From assembly GCF_014647315.1 (NCBI RefSeq), contig NZ_BMOY01000023.1, forward strand, positions 1 to 40,357: a stretch of 40,357 nt of DNA. The letters are read 5' to 3'. The DNA comes from Paenalicyclobacillus cellulosilyticus (GTDB taxonomy: Bacteria > Bacillota > Bacilli > Alicyclobacillales > Alicyclobacillaceae). This document shows positions 13,981-23,112 of the stretch, one piece after another. The notes under the pieces were generated by a model. The model was not told the origin of the DNA. It worked only from the letters and a program-made list of their open reading frames with translations, and did not search any database. A program made the position numbers and the translations under genes. How positions within the stretch are numbered: the stretch's first letter is position 1; the number at the start of each line of letters is the position of its first letter.

Positions 13981-14667
13981 TCAATTGAAGTAGACCGTGA
14001 GGTTGGTGTACGTCTGCGTGGTGTTCGTCGGATTCACGATGAACACGGCGTACGTGCCGGACGGTGTTGGAATGTAATCATTCAGCGCCGAGGTCGTGCC
14101 GCTCTGCACTGCGCCCACGTATTCGTTGCCGTTGTTCTGGTTGACGCAGACGATGAAGCCGCCGCCGGCGAAGTTTCCGCCCACCGAGATGCCGCCTTGG
14201 ACCGTGGTGACGATGGTGAGCAGGGCATCCCCGCCATTCGGCGCCACAGGTCCAGGATTGAAGGGCCCCACCGACCCGCGCGCGGCCGGTTGGGCGGAGG
14301 CTGCACTTGCGGCTGCCGTCGTGTCATCCAGGTTCTGCCATGAAGATGGCGCCGGCCATGGCGCGGGCGCAGGCTTGGGATTGCCGAGCGCCGAAATGGT
14401 CACACGCGGGAAGAGCGCCTGCAGGTCTTTGACAACCCCCGCCACCACCGGGGGATCGCCAGGCTGGGCAGGTTTCGGCGCGGGCTTGACATCCCCCAAG
14501 GCACCCGGAGGCGGCACCAGATGCAGGGTCAGCAACGGGTTCGGGATGGCGACGGGGACTGGTGCGGTGGACGACGCGGCAGCCGCCGGCGGGTCGGCCA
14601 ACGCGATGGCGTTGGCACCGCCGCCGAGGGCGAGCACGGTGACCATCCCCAAGACAATGCGCTTCAT
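13981..14667 (-). CDS. Secreted protein of unknown family, paralog 1
   Basis: This 228-residue protein starts at an ATG with GGAGG upstream. An N-terminal signal peptide (MKRIVLGMVTVLALGGGANAIALA, likely cleaved before DPP) precedes a proline/alanine-rich stretch of about 120 residues. A C-terminal domain of about 85 residues follows: GPFN..., LLTIVTTVQGGISVGGNFAGGG, EYVGAVQSGT, PSGTYAVFIVN and YTNLTVYFN. The same order of motifs occurs in the neighbour at 14843-15373, so they are paralogs. I do not recognise the family. A two-block promoter motif shared with the paralog lies upstream, and a terminator follows. Location next to a sigma/anti-sigma operon suggests an envelope-related role, which is inference only. 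Confidence 0.8.
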   Translation of the reverse strand: MKRIVLGMVTVLALGGGANAIALADPPAAAASSTAPVPVAIPNPLLTLHLVPPPGALGDVKPAPKPAQPGDPPVVAGVVKDLQALFPRVTISALGNPKPAPAPWPAPSSWQNLDDTTAAASAASAQPAARGSVGPFNPGPVAPNGGDALLTIVTTVQGGISVGGNFAGGGFIVCVNQNNGNEYVGAVQSGTTSALNDYIPTPSGTYAVFIVNPTNTTQTYTNLTVYFN

Positions 14668-14737
14668 CAGGAGATCCTCCTTCATCCTTCCGGACTCAGC
14701 CCGGTACCTGCTGGGCACCCGGCCTGTCAAGACCACC

Positions 14738-14771
14738 ATAGCACGCGCAAAAGGGTGCGAACCTTCCGCTT
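14738..14771 (-). promoter_or_regulatory. Shared two-block promoter motif, copy 1
   Basis: On the minus strand GGAAGGTT is followed after 14 bases by CGTGCTAT. The 15-base block GCGAACCTTCCGCTT (plus strand, 14757-14771) recurs exactly upstream of the second paralog, with the same spacing to CGTG-A-TA. No normal sigma-A promoter is obvious here. The two blocks could be -35 and -10 of an alternative sigma, or an activator site plus -10. Confidence 0.55.
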
Positions 14772-14842
14772 CGGAGAGGTGGCACGCGCCCGAGTGGTGA
14801 AAACGCCAAACGTCGTCGCTTAAGTCGATGGTTCACTCCAGG

Positions 14843-15373
14843 TCAGTCAAAATACACGTTGATCTGACTGTAGGTCTCCGCCGCGTGTGCATGGCTGCCT
14901 GCAGTGATGTACACGTTGTACACGCCGCGCGGCACGGCAATGTAACACGCTTCCTTGGACACCGTACCTTTGTGAACCATGCTCGTGTATTCTTTACCCG
15001 TCTTGAGATTGCGGGCAATGATGTAACCGCCGTCGCCGAAGTCCCCTTCCACGGAGATTCCGCCGGAGAGCGTCACGACCGTCGTGATGAGTTTCGCGTG
15101 ACCAATTCCTGCTTCGACATGGAATGGCCCCACGAAACCCCTTGGTTTAGGTACCTTCGATGAAGCAGGCGTCGTGGCGGGTGCCGGATTGCCTAACTCC
15201 GCCAGTGTCGGAGATGGAAGCGCTTCGAGCTTAGGTAAAGGAACAGTGATGGTGAGTTCGGAAGGGACATTCACCTCCGCATGCGCCATTTGCATCCAGC
15301 GAGAAGGTCCGAGATATGCCATCGGCAAGATTAATCCTACCAGGAAAGCCCCTGCCAACGCCTTCTTCAACAT
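14843..15373 (-). CDS. Secreted protein of unknown family, paralog 2
   Basis: This 176-residue protein begins at an ATG with GAGGGGTGA ahead. Residues 1-33 form a signal peptide (MLKKALAGAFLVGLILPMAY..., likely cleaved after AHA). A short proline-rich linker leads to a C-terminal domain matching paralog 1: GPFHVE, LITTVVTLSGGISVEGDFGDGG, KEYTSMVHKGT, PRGVYNVYITAG and YSQINVYFD. The linker is much shorter than in paralog 1. The family is unknown to me; the conserved domain is probably a small beta fold outside the cell. Its own copy of the two-block motif lies 48-81 bp upstream. Confidence 0.8.
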   Translation of the reverse strand: MLKKALAGAFLVGLILPMAYLGPSRWMQMAHAEVNVPSELTITVPLPKLEALPSPTLAELGNPAPATTPASSKVPKPRGFVGPFHVEAGIGHAKLITTVVTLSGGISVEGDFGDGGYIIARNLKTGKEYTSMVHKGTVSKEACYIAVPRGVYNVYITAGSHAHAAETYSQINVYFD

Positions 15374-15420
15374 ATTTTCACCCCTCAAAATTGAAGTAGT
15401 ATGAATATCTTGATCGGAGT

Positions 15421-15454
15421 TTATCACGCTTTGGATAAAGCGAACCTTCCGCTT
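15421..15454 (-). promoter_or_regulatory. Shared two-block promoter motif, copy 2
   Basis: On the minus strand GGAAGGTT is followed after 14 bases by CGTGATAA, the same blocks and spacing as at 14738-14771. The 15-base identical core is at 15440-15454. The bases between the blocks differ from copy 1, which argues for selection on the blocks rather than recent duplication. Confidence 0.55.
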
Positions 15455-15669
15455 TTGAGATGAAGCGCTCGCTTTGGAGAGGAGTTTTGAGAGAAAGCTA
15501 TCTGACATGAGGCCCGCACTCAGAAAAGGGGTATCGTACGTGAAGAGGGAGGTTTTATGTTTACCATCCATACGTGCGATACACGTTCATCTTGCGCCAT
15601 GCAACATGACACCGCATCCCACAGCCACGACACGGCACCGCAACGCACCCGAACGCGGCGCAATGCGCC

Positions 15670-16131
15670 TCACCGCCCCCCTTTGCGCCGCTTGCGCCAC
15701 GCCACCCAGTCGCCGCCCGGGATGCGCACGGCGCCCTGGGGCACGCGCCGCATGTGATAGACAAATCCCTGCCAGCGGCCACGCACGTCTTGCACGATGG
15801 TGCGGTCGTACAAACCCGGGTACCCTTCGAGTTGGTCGAGCACGAACAAACCGCGATCCGTCACTTCGACCCATTCGCCCGCGACGAGGCCGAAACCCCG
15901 CAGGACGACGGCCGGGTACGCGCCCAGGTCGTACAGCGTGCCGCGGATCTTGCCCAGCCCGAGCTCGCGCACGACGAACGGGGCCATCACGGCGCGGTTC
16001 GCTTCGCCGCGGCGCAAGGTGCCGTACACGAAGACCGTGTACGTGCGGGTTTGTCCGTTTTGGTTCAAGGTGTCTTGGTTCCAGATGTCTCGCACGTGCT
16101 GCCCAACCGGCGAACATCCTTCCCGTTCCAT
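15670..16131 (-). CDS. Gamma-glutamylcyclotransferase-like protein
   Basis: This roughly 153-residue protein has the N-terminal signature TVFVYGTLRRGEANRAVM of the gamma-glutamylcyclotransferase/AIG2-like fold, where YGTLR binds the substrate. It also carries LYDLGAYPAVV and LDQLEGYPGLYDRTIV, typical later segments with the catalytic-type glutamate. Family members release 5-oxoproline from gamma-glutamyl amines or peptides; the substrate here cannot be told. No start has a good ribosome site. I used the ATG at 16131, but an upstream start at 16176 or a later GTG is possible. The basic tail WRKRRKGG is unremarkable. Confidence 0.8.
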   Translation of the reverse strand: MEREGCSPVGQHVRDIWNQDTLNQNGQTRTYTVFVYGTLRRGEANRAVMAPFVVRELGLGKIRGTLYDLGAYPAVVLRGFGLVAGEWVEVTDRGLFVLDQLEGYPGLYDRTIVQDVRGRWQGFVYHMRRVPQGAVRIPGGDWVAWRKRRKGGR

Positions 16132-16371
16132 GTCAACACCGGCCCGCCGAACATCTTGGCTTTGGCGACCAAACATACATCATCTTGAAAACCACTGCGC
16201 GGCGATGCCGGAGAAAAAAGAACGTGTTGTCCCGGCATACCCCACAGGAGAACCTCAACGAGGCGGCGAATTCTCTCCATGCAGCAGCGACGCTTGGCCT
16301 TACAGCGTGTCGATCCGCTGTCCATCCGGAGCTTGCCACGATCCGGATGCGACCCAAAGGAGTGTGTGCCC

Positions 16372-16617
16372 GTGAACCGATTTTCGTTCAAACACTTATA
16401 TTTGTACGTCATCTGTGCCGTCACGCTGCTCATCGGGATTTTCTCGGTGTTCGGCTTGACCCAGCACATCGTGAACCTGGCGTTTCCCGATGCGTCGCAG
16501 CCGCCCACCGGCAACCTGTACGAACAGCGCGGCATCGTCCAAAACCTGGTGCAAATCGCGGTGGTGACACCCATCTACTTGTATCACTGGAAGTGGGCGC
16601 GGCGCAGCGATGCGTAA
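16372..16617 (+). CDS. Small two-helix membrane protein
   Basis: This 81-residue protein starts at GTG 16372 with AAAGGAG ten bases ahead. It has two membrane segments: YLYVICAVTLLIGIFSVFG near residues 8-27 and IVQNLVQIAVVTPIYLYHW near 56-74. They are joined by a loop containing PDASQPPTGNLYEQRG. It ends WKWARRSDA, a basic cytoplasmic tail. I do not recognise a function. A longer frame beginning at 16279 lacks a ribosome site. The stop codon lies in the first unit of a short 13-bp repeat. Confidence 0.65.
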   Translation: MNRFSFKHLYLYVICAVTLLIGIFSVFGLTQHIVNLAFPDASQPPTGNLYEQRGIVQNLVQIAVVTPIYLYHWKWARRSDA

Positions 16618-16650
16618 CCGCGGCGCATAACCGCGGCGCGTAACCGCCAC
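16612..16650. repeat. 13-bp tandem repeat, three units
   Basis: Three 13-bp units close to GCGTAACCGCGGC run head to tail, followed by degenerate CGCCAC/CACCGC sequence to about 16685. The first unit contains the stop of the small membrane protein gene. Likely slippage-derived low-complexity DNA. Confidence 0.7.
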
Positions 16651-16759
16651 GCATCGCCACACACCGCCACGCACCGCCGCCCGCGTCGCGGCCAAGCATG
16701 CCCTTCTGTAGCTCCGGGGATGTCCCTGCGTGGTCCCCGCCCAACCAACCGTCCCAACT

Positions 16760-17230
16760 CTAAGGAAGCTGCCGCGCCAGGTTCGCCATCTCGATGGCCG
16801 CGACGGCCGCTTCCCATCCCTTGTTGCCCGCCTTCGTGCCGGCGCGCTCTATCGCCTGCTCAATCGTGTCGGTCGTCAGGACGCCGAAGATGACCGGCAC
16901 GTCGGTGGTCAGCGACAGGTTGGCAATCCCTTTCGACACCTCCGCCGCCACGTAGTCGAAGTGCGGCGTCGCGCCGCGGATGACGCACCCCAGCGCGATC
17001 ACGGCATCGTACCGGCCGGAGACCGCCATCCGCTTCGCCGCAAACGGGATCTCGAACGCCCCCGGCACCCAGGCGACCGTCACGTCCCCCTCCGCGACAC
17101 CGTGGCGCTTGAGCGCATCCATGGCGCCGCCGAGGAGCTTATGGGTGATGAACTCGTTGAACCGCGACACCACGATGCCGAACTTCAGCCCTTGTCCAAC
17201 CAGGTGGCCTTCCAACACACGTACGTTCAC
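16760..17230 (-). CDS. ribH: Lumazine synthase (6,7-dimethyl-8-ribityllumazine synthase)
   Basis: This 156-residue enzyme condenses the ribityl-aminopyrimidine with the four-carbon phosphate from RibB, the penultimate step to riboflavin. Characteristic segments are [54 protein letters not shown] (with the catalytic-site histidine), [16 protein letters not shown] and the C-terminal [19 protein letters not shown]. Length is normal for the icosahedral type. It is the last gene of the operon, 35 bp after ribBA. Confidence 0.97.
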   Translation of the reverse strand: MNVRVLEGHLVGQGLKFGIVVSRFNEFITHKLLGGAMDALKRHGVAEGDVTVAWVPGAFEIPFAAKRMAVSGRYDAVIALGCVIRGATPHFDYVAAEVSKGIANLSLTTDVPVIFGVLTTDTIEQAIERAGTKAGNKGWEAAVAAIEMANLARQLP

Positions 17231-17265
17231 GTTGACTTCCGCTCCTTTTTTTCACAGGTGCAACA

Positions 17266-18456
<1,191 letters not shown>

Positions 18457-18529
18457 GCGCATCCCTTCTTCCTCTGCCCCGGCGCCATGCGACGCCGGGC
18501 GAATCGGCTCCGCGACGAGTCTCCCGTAC

Positions 18530-19234
18530 TCAAGCGAACCCGTACCGGCGCAAAAACGAAAGGTCCAAGCCGGTGGCGCCTTGTCCGCCAGGGCTCAGCG
18601 AGGCACCTGCCGCTTCTCCGCCGCCCGCCTGGCCGTCCGGTGCGCGGCCGGCCGCGAGCAGCTGCTCCACGTACTTGGCCAACACGTCGCACTCCAGGTT
18701 CACCTCGGCCCCCACCGGCAGGGTCAAAAGCGTCGTGTGCGATCCGGTGTGCGGGATGATGGAGACGCGAAACGCGCTGGCCGTGCGGTCCATGACGGTG
18801 AGGCTCACGCCGTCGACACAGATGGAGCCTTTCTCCGCGATGTAGCGCATCAGGCGGGCCGGCGCCTCAATCGTCAGCACCGTCGCCATCCCTTCCGCCT
18901 CGCGCCGGCGCAGGACGCCCGTGCCGTCGACATGGCCCGTGACGATGTGGCCGCCGAACCTGTCGCCAAGGCGCAGCGCCCGTTCCACGTTGACGCGGCT
19001 GCCCGGGCCGAGCCGTCCGAGGTTCGTCCGCCGCATCGTCTCCGGCACCGCCTCGGCGACAAAGCCGCGGTCGTCGCAGGCGGTGACCGTCAGGCACGCC
19101 CCGTTGACTGCGATGCTGTCCCCGGCGCGCACGTCCGCGACCACCTTGGCGGCGTCGAGGTGCAAACGCGCGCCGCGCGGCGACTTGTCGATCCGCCGCA
19201 CCACCGCCACCTCTTCCACCAGCCCTGTGAACAC
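18530..19234 (-). CDS. ribE: Riboflavin synthase, alpha chain
   Basis: This protein dismutates two lumazines into riboflavin and the pyrimidine. It has the two tandem lumazine-binding barrels: [12 protein letters not shown] with [13 protein letters not shown], then [12 protein letters not shown] with [14 protein letters not shown] and [13 protein letters not shown] 19234 is the best start because GGAGG lies eight bases ahead and the protein then begins exactly at the family's FTGLVEE. Length is 234 residues, slightly long because of a glycine/alanine-rich tail ([18 protein letters not shown]) after the second barrel. It follows ribD. Confidence 0.95.
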   Translation of the reverse strand: MFTGLVEEVAVVRRIDKSPRGARLHLDAAKVVADVRAGDSIAVNGACLTVTACDDRGFVAEAVPETMRRTNLGRLGPGSRVNVERALRLGDRFGGHIVTGHVDGTGVLRRREAEGMATVLTIEAPARLMRYIAEKGSICVDGVSLTVMDRTASAFRVSIIPHTGSHTTLLTLPVGAEVNLECDVLAKYVEQLLAAGRAPDGQAGGGEAAGASLSPGGQGATGLDLSFLRRYGFA

Positions 19235-19292
19235 ACGCCCCACCTCCTCCATCCCGCGGCCACGGCGCCGGATCACGCCGGATGGCGCCAGG

Positions 19293-19330
19293 CCGGACAC
19301 TCACGGACAGACCGGACACTCACGGATAGA
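19293..19330. repeat. 19-bp tandem duplication at the ribD stop
   Basis: Two 19-bp copies (19293-19311 and 19312-19330) differ at one base. The ribD stop lies in the second copy, and the first repeats the same TCA. Duplication here appears to have only lengthened the ribD-ribE gap. Confidence 0.8.
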
Positions 19331-20549
19331 CCGGGTACCCTGTGATCCGAACGTCTTGGCCTACGACCTCGACGGACACGTCGCAGAGCGCCACCGCGTC
19401 CGCCATGCGCGCCGGCTCCTCCCCGGCGAGCGCCGGCCGGCCGCCGCCAAGCAGCTTCGGCGCGACGTAGTACACCACCTGATCGATGAGCTGCGCGCGG
19501 AGCAAAGCACCCGCCAGCCGCCCGCCGCCTTCCACCAGCACACTGTCGATCCCGATATCCGCCAGCGCCCGCAGCGCGGCATGCAGATCGACATGGCCGT
19601 CCGGGCCGGCCGGAACGGGGATGACCTCCGCACCCGCGCGGGCGAGCGCCGCCGCGCGGCTGGCCTGCGGATTTCCCCCCGCCCCGCCCGCTGCCTCGGT
19701 CGCTCCCCCGTCTTCCGCCGCTGCTTCGGACATCGCCCGGCAGATCACGACGGTGCGGCCGGGCTCCTGCAACATGCGGGCGGAGGGCGGCAAACGGAGC
19801 GAGGAGTCGAACACGACACGCACCGGCTGGCGCACGCTCGCCGCCGGCGCGGTGCGGACCGCATCTTCGCCAGCGTGGCCGCTGCCGCGCTCCGCCTCGC
19901 CCGCGTCGGCGCCCATGGCCGCCGGACGGACGGTGAGGCGCGGGTCGTCGGCGAGCGCCGTCTCAATCCCCACCGCCACCGCCGCAACCTGCCGGCGCAA
20001 CGCCTGCACCTGCGCCCGCGCCTTGGGTCCGGTGACGTAAAAGCTGTCGCCCGCCGCGGTGGCGATCCGCCCGTCGAGCGTCGCCGCGCACTTCCAGATC
20101 ACCCACGGCCGCCGCTTCGTCACCCAGGTGAAAAACGCCTCATTCTGCCGCCGCGCCCGCGCCTCGAGGACGCCGACGACGACGTCGATGCCCGCGGCGC
20201 GCAACCGCGCGATACCACGGCCCGCGACCTCGGGGTTCGGGTCCACGCACCCGACCACGACCCGCCGCACGCCGGCCGCAATCAACGCCTCCGCGCACGG
20301 CGGGGTGCGTCCGAAGTGGCTGCACGGCTCAAGCGTCACGTACACCGTCGCGCCCTTCGCCGCCTCCCCCGCCATCTGCAAGGCGTACACCTCGGCGTGC
20401 GGTCCGCCGGCGTACAGGTGCGCCCCTTGCCCGACAATCCGGCCCGCATTCACCACCAGGGCGCCGACGACCGGATTGGGCGACGTCTGCCCGCGCCCCA
20501 TCTCCGCCAATTCCAGCGCCAACGCCATGTACCGCTCGTCCTCGCTCAC
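19320..20549 (-). CDS. ribD: Bifunctional riboflavin deaminase-reductase
   Basis: This 409-residue enzyme first deaminates, then reduces the pyrimidine made from GTP. The N-terminal zinc deaminase shows GGPHAEVYAL and TLEPCSHFGRTPPCAEALI. The C-terminal reductase has WVIWKCAATLDGRIAT, RQPVRVVFDSSLRLP and VLVEGGGRLAGALL. Residues about 245-275 and 315-335 are alanine/glycine-rich insertions not typical of the family. GTG 20549 is favoured: GGAGGG precedes it, and the long open frame upstream crosses the riboswitch terminator and cannot be coding. First gene of the rib operon. Confidence 0.95.
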   Translation of the reverse strand: MSEDERYMALALELAEMGRGQTSPNPVVGALVVNAGRIVGQGAHLYAGGPHAEVYALQMAGEAAKGATVYVTLEPCSHFGRTPPCAEALIAAGVRRVVVGCVDPNPEVAGRGIARLRAAGIDVVVGVLEARARRQNEAFFTWVTKRRPWVIWKCAATLDGRIATAAGDSFYVTGPKARAQVQALRRQVAAVAVGIETALADDPRLTVRPAAMGADAGEAERGSGHAGEDAVRTAPAASVRQPVRVVFDSSLRLPPSARMLQEPGRTVVICRAMSEAAAEDGGATEAAGGAGGNPQASRAAALARAGAEVIPVPAGPDGHVDLHAALRALADIGIDSVLVEGGGRLAGALLRAQLIDQVVYYVAPKLLGGGRPALAGEEPARMADAVALCDVSVEVVGQDVRITGYPVYP

Positions 20550-20560
20550 CGCGCCCTCCA

Positions 20561-20590
20561 AACAAAACGCCCCTGTCGGCGACAGGGGCG
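20561..20590 (-). terminator. Riboswitch-controlled terminator
   Basis: CGCCCCTGTC pairs perfectly with GACAGGGGCG around a 3-base loop and is followed on the minus strand by TTTTGTTT. It lies between the FMN aptamer and ribD, as expected for a switch that stops transcription when FMN is bound. The ribD ribosome site lies immediately after it. Confidence 0.85.
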
Positions 20591-20734
20591 AGCGTGGACA
20601 AACGCATGACCAACACCATACGACCGCGCAGGTTGCTCCAAGGGCCAGCCGCGCCACGCACGTTGCGGACAGCCGGTTCATCCGCCATCCGGCCATTCCG
20701 CCGCCCGTTGATGCCTGGCGCCCAACCTGCACAC

Positions 20735-20882
20735 ACTTCCTTCTTTCATCCGGACTATACCGTCGGTACTGGACTTTCACCAGTTCGTGCCTTGCGGCTC
20801 GTGGACTTCGTGCTCCTGGCCGAGCACGTCACCACCGGTCGGGAATTGGCGCCGACGCGCCTCACCCTGCCCCGAAGGAATA
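20735..20882 (-). promoter_or_regulatory. FMN riboswitch (RFN element)
   Basis: On the minus strand the conserved RFN blocks appear in order: CCTTCGGGGCAGGGTG, AATTCCCGACCGGTGGTGA, a variable hairpin, CACGAACTGGTGAAAGTCC with AGTACCGACGGTATAGTCCGG, and closing GGATGAAAGAAGG that pairs with the start. FMN binding would favour the terminator at 20561-20590 and switch off the rib operon. About 145 bases of leader lie between aptamer and terminator. Confidence 0.95.
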
Positions 20883-20935
20883 TGCACTTGTGCTCCCGGG
20901 GACCACGCGCTGCATGAACACCCGGGTTCTACCTC

Positions 20936-20965
20936 ATCATAAGCCTTGGCACCGCAGGCGCGCAA
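20936..20965 (-). promoter_or_regulatory. rib operon promoter candidate
   Basis: TTGCGC (20965-20960) and TATGAT (20941-20936) are 18 bases apart on the minus strand, starting transcription about 45 bases before the riboswitch. An 8-bp inverted repeat GCCTTGGC...GCCAAGGC lies around it. Moderate match only. Confidence 0.4.
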
Positions 20966-21146
20966 GCCAAGGCGCAACCGGTCAAATCGCGTGCAATTTG
21001 AAGCTATGCGGATTGCGAATTCGCGCTGCAGCCTTGAACCTGGCGCCGGCTGACGCGGGCGGGATGTATGCGCTTGCAAGGCCGAATTCCAGGTTTGCAG
21101 CCGTCATAGCCGTGCGGTACAGTCGTTCCGTCGTGCATGATTCGGC

Positions 21147-21182
21147 GGCGGCCGCCCCCGGGCAGGGAGCGGGGCGGCCGCC
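21147..21182 (+). promoter_or_regulatory. Strong GC hairpin in the permease leader
   Basis: GGCGGCCGCCCC pairs perfectly with GGGGCGGCCGCC around a 12-base loop, 22 bases before the permease start. No T-run follows. It may control translation or transcript stability. I looked for the c-di-AMP riboswitch common before such genes and did not see its conserved blocks. Confidence 0.5.
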
Positions 21183-21204
21183 AGGACTGGGGTCAGAGAG
21201 TCGT

Positions 21205-23085
21205 ATGGTAGACAGCCTCAAACGCATCCTGCTCGGGCGTCCGCTGAAGACACGCGAACACCAGCATGTCCAGATCGGCATTTTCCGCGGCATGGCCGTC
21301 ATGACGCCCGACGCCCTGTCCAGCGTGGCGTACGCCACCGACCAGATGGAGATTGTCTTGGCCCTCATCATCGGCGCTGGAGCTGCGAGTCAGTATGTGA
21401 CGAACGTGCTCGGCTACTCCATGCTCGGGACGTTCATCATCGCAGTTCTGGCGTTTTTGTTGTATCTGGCGTACCGCAACATCATCCGCCACTACCCGAA
21501 GGGCGGCGGGGCTTACGCCATCGGCCTGAACGATCTCGGCCGCTTCTGGGGCCTCTCCGCGGCGTCGACGCTCATCGTCGGCTACACCCTCACCGTGGCG
21601 GTGTCCATCGCGGCGGCCATTGACGCCATCGGCCCGGTGGTGCCGTTCATCGGCCACCACAAACTCTGGTTCAACATCCTGCTTACGCTCATCATCATGG
21701 TCATCAACCTGCGCGGCACCGGCGAGTCGGCGACGGTCTTCGTGCCGTTCACGTACGCGTTCATCGCCAGCATCTTCCTCATCGGGATCGCGGCGGTGGT
21801 CAACGCCCTCATGCATCCGGAACAGGTGCACCTGCCCACCCTCTCGGGCATGGCCGCGGTCAAAGGGATGACCTTGTTCCTCTTTCTCAAAATGTTCGCC
21901 AGCGGCTGCAGCGCCCTCACCGGCGTCGAAGCGGTGTCCAACTCGGTCCCCGTCTTCCGCGAACCGTCCGTCAAACGCGCGCAACGCCTGTTGCTCCTCC
22001 TCGTCCTGACGTTGAGCACGATGTTCATCATCGTTTCCGGCGTCGCGATGATGCACGGGTTGACGTACAACCCGGAAGTCCCGCTCATCAACCAGGAGGC
22101 CATGACGCTGTTCGGGACGCACGGCTTTGGCTACGTGATTACGGTCCTCATCTCGGTGAGCACGATGTGCATCCTCGCCATCGCGGCCAACACCGCGTTC
22201 ACCGGTTGTCCGGCCCTCTGGTCGTCGATGGCGCGGGACGGGTTCATGCCGCGTTGGATTCTGCACAAAGGCGGCCGGCTCGTCTACAGCAACGGGATTC
22301 TGTTTCTGACGTTCATCTCGCTGCTTCTGACCATCGCCTTTGACGCCAAGGTCAGCCGGCTCATCCCGCTGTACGCGGTTTCGGTGTTCTACACCTTCAC
22401 GGTGTCGCAGCTCGGCATGGTGGTCCGGCTCTTCCGCGAGCGCGGGAAGAACTGGATCGGCGCAGCCGCCGGCAGCATCTTCGGCCTCATCATGACCGCC
22501 ACGGCCTGCCTCATCTTCGGCATCACCCGCTTCCGCGACGGGGCGTGGCTGGTCATCGTCTGCGTGCCGCTGATGGTCTTCGCCTTCAACAAAATCAAAA
22601 ACCACTACGAGTGCGTGCGGGCGGAGTTGAAGTACGACTTCTCCGAGCCGTTCACGCTGGAGGAACCGGGTCTGACCATCGTCCCCATCGCCTCGGTGAA
22701 CAAGGCGTCCGTGGCCGCGCTCAAGTATGCGGCGAGCCACTTTGAGAACGTGATTGCGGTGCACGTGGTGACCGGGGACACGGAAGAGGCGATGCAAGAG
22801 GCGACACGGAAGATTGAAGCCGACTGGGAGCGCCTGAACTCAGGCATCCGGCTCGTCGTCATCCACTCCCAGTACCGCTCGGTGGCGCGCCGGCTGCAGC
22901 GGTTCGTGGAGTTCGAGCTGGAACGCTACAAACCGGAGAACGTGACCATCGTCATCCCGCACTTCCTGACGGCCAAGTGGTGGCACGCGCTGCTGCACAA
23001 CAAGACGGCCACCTATCTCATCGCCTGGCTGGTGTTCAACAAGCACGTCAAGGTCATCACCGTGCCTTATCAACTGCACCGGTGA
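21205..23085 (+). CDS. APC-family permease, KimA-like potassium importer
   Basis: This 626-residue protein has about 12 membrane segments (residues 30-460) and a cytoplasmic C-terminal domain of about 150 residues. The opening MTPDALSSVAYATDQ and HYPKGGGAYAIGLNDLGRFWGL are hallmarks of the APC/KUP-like group that includes Bacillus KimA, a high-affinity potassium transporter controlled by c-di-AMP. The C-terminal domain (LTIVPIASVNKASVAALKYA... VIAVHVVTGD) looks like the UspA-like part of KimA. Amino-acid transport is the alternative. ATG 21205 has only a weak ribosome site; the frame upstream is a long GC-driven artefact across the rib leader. Confidence 0.8.
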   Translation: MVDSLKRILLGRPLKTREHQHVQIGIFRGMAVMTPDALSSVAYATDQMEIVLALIIGAGAASQYVTNVLGYSMLGTFIIAVLAFLLYLAYRNIIRHYPKGGGAYAIGLNDLGRFWGLSAASTLIVGYTLTVAVSIAAAIDAIGPVVPFIGHHKLWFNILLTLIIMVINLRGTGESATVFVPFTYAFIASIFLIGIAAVVNALMHPEQVHLPTLSGMAAVKGMTLFLFLKMFASGCSALTGVEAVSNSVPVFREPSVKRAQRLLLLLVLTLSTMFIIVSGVAMMHGLTYNPEVPLINQEAMTLFGTHGFGYVITVLISVSTMCILAIAANTAFTGCPALWSSMARDGFMPRWILHKGGRLVYSNGILFLTFISLLLTIAFDAKVSRLIPLYAVSVFYTFTVSQLGMVVRLFRERGKNWIGAAAGSIFGLIMTATACLIFGITRFRDGAWLVIVCVPLMVFAFNKIKNHYECVRAELKYDFSEPFTLEEPGLTIVPIASVNKASVAALKYAASHFENVIAVHVVTGDTEEAMQEATRKIEADWERLNSGIRLVVIHSQYRSVARRLQRFVEFELERYKPENVTIVIPHFLTAKWWHALLHNKTATYLIAWLVFNKHVKVITVPYQLHR

Positions 23086-23090
23086 AGCCA

Positions 23091-23112
23091 AGCGGGCCCC
23101 GGCAGGCCCGCT
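23091..23112. terminator. Hairpin between convergent permease and cysE
   Basis: AGCGGGCC pairs with GGCCCGCT around six bases, six bases past the permease stop and touching the cysE stop. No T-run follows on either strand, so terminator function is only suggested by position. Confidence 0.35.

Noticed and set aside
21060-21204. c-di-AMP riboswitch before the permease
   Set aside because: The conserved blocks of that riboswitch are not visible; only a GC hairpin is present.
20059-21204. Long plus-strand open frame leading into the permease
   Set aside because: It crosses ribD, the riboswitch and its terminator on the opposite strand; it is a GC-rich shadow with no ribosome site.
21193-22797. 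534-codon minus-strand frame opposite the permease
   Set aside because: Composition is dominated by His, Arg, Asp and Gly, as expected from antisense of a membrane protein gene; no domain recognised.
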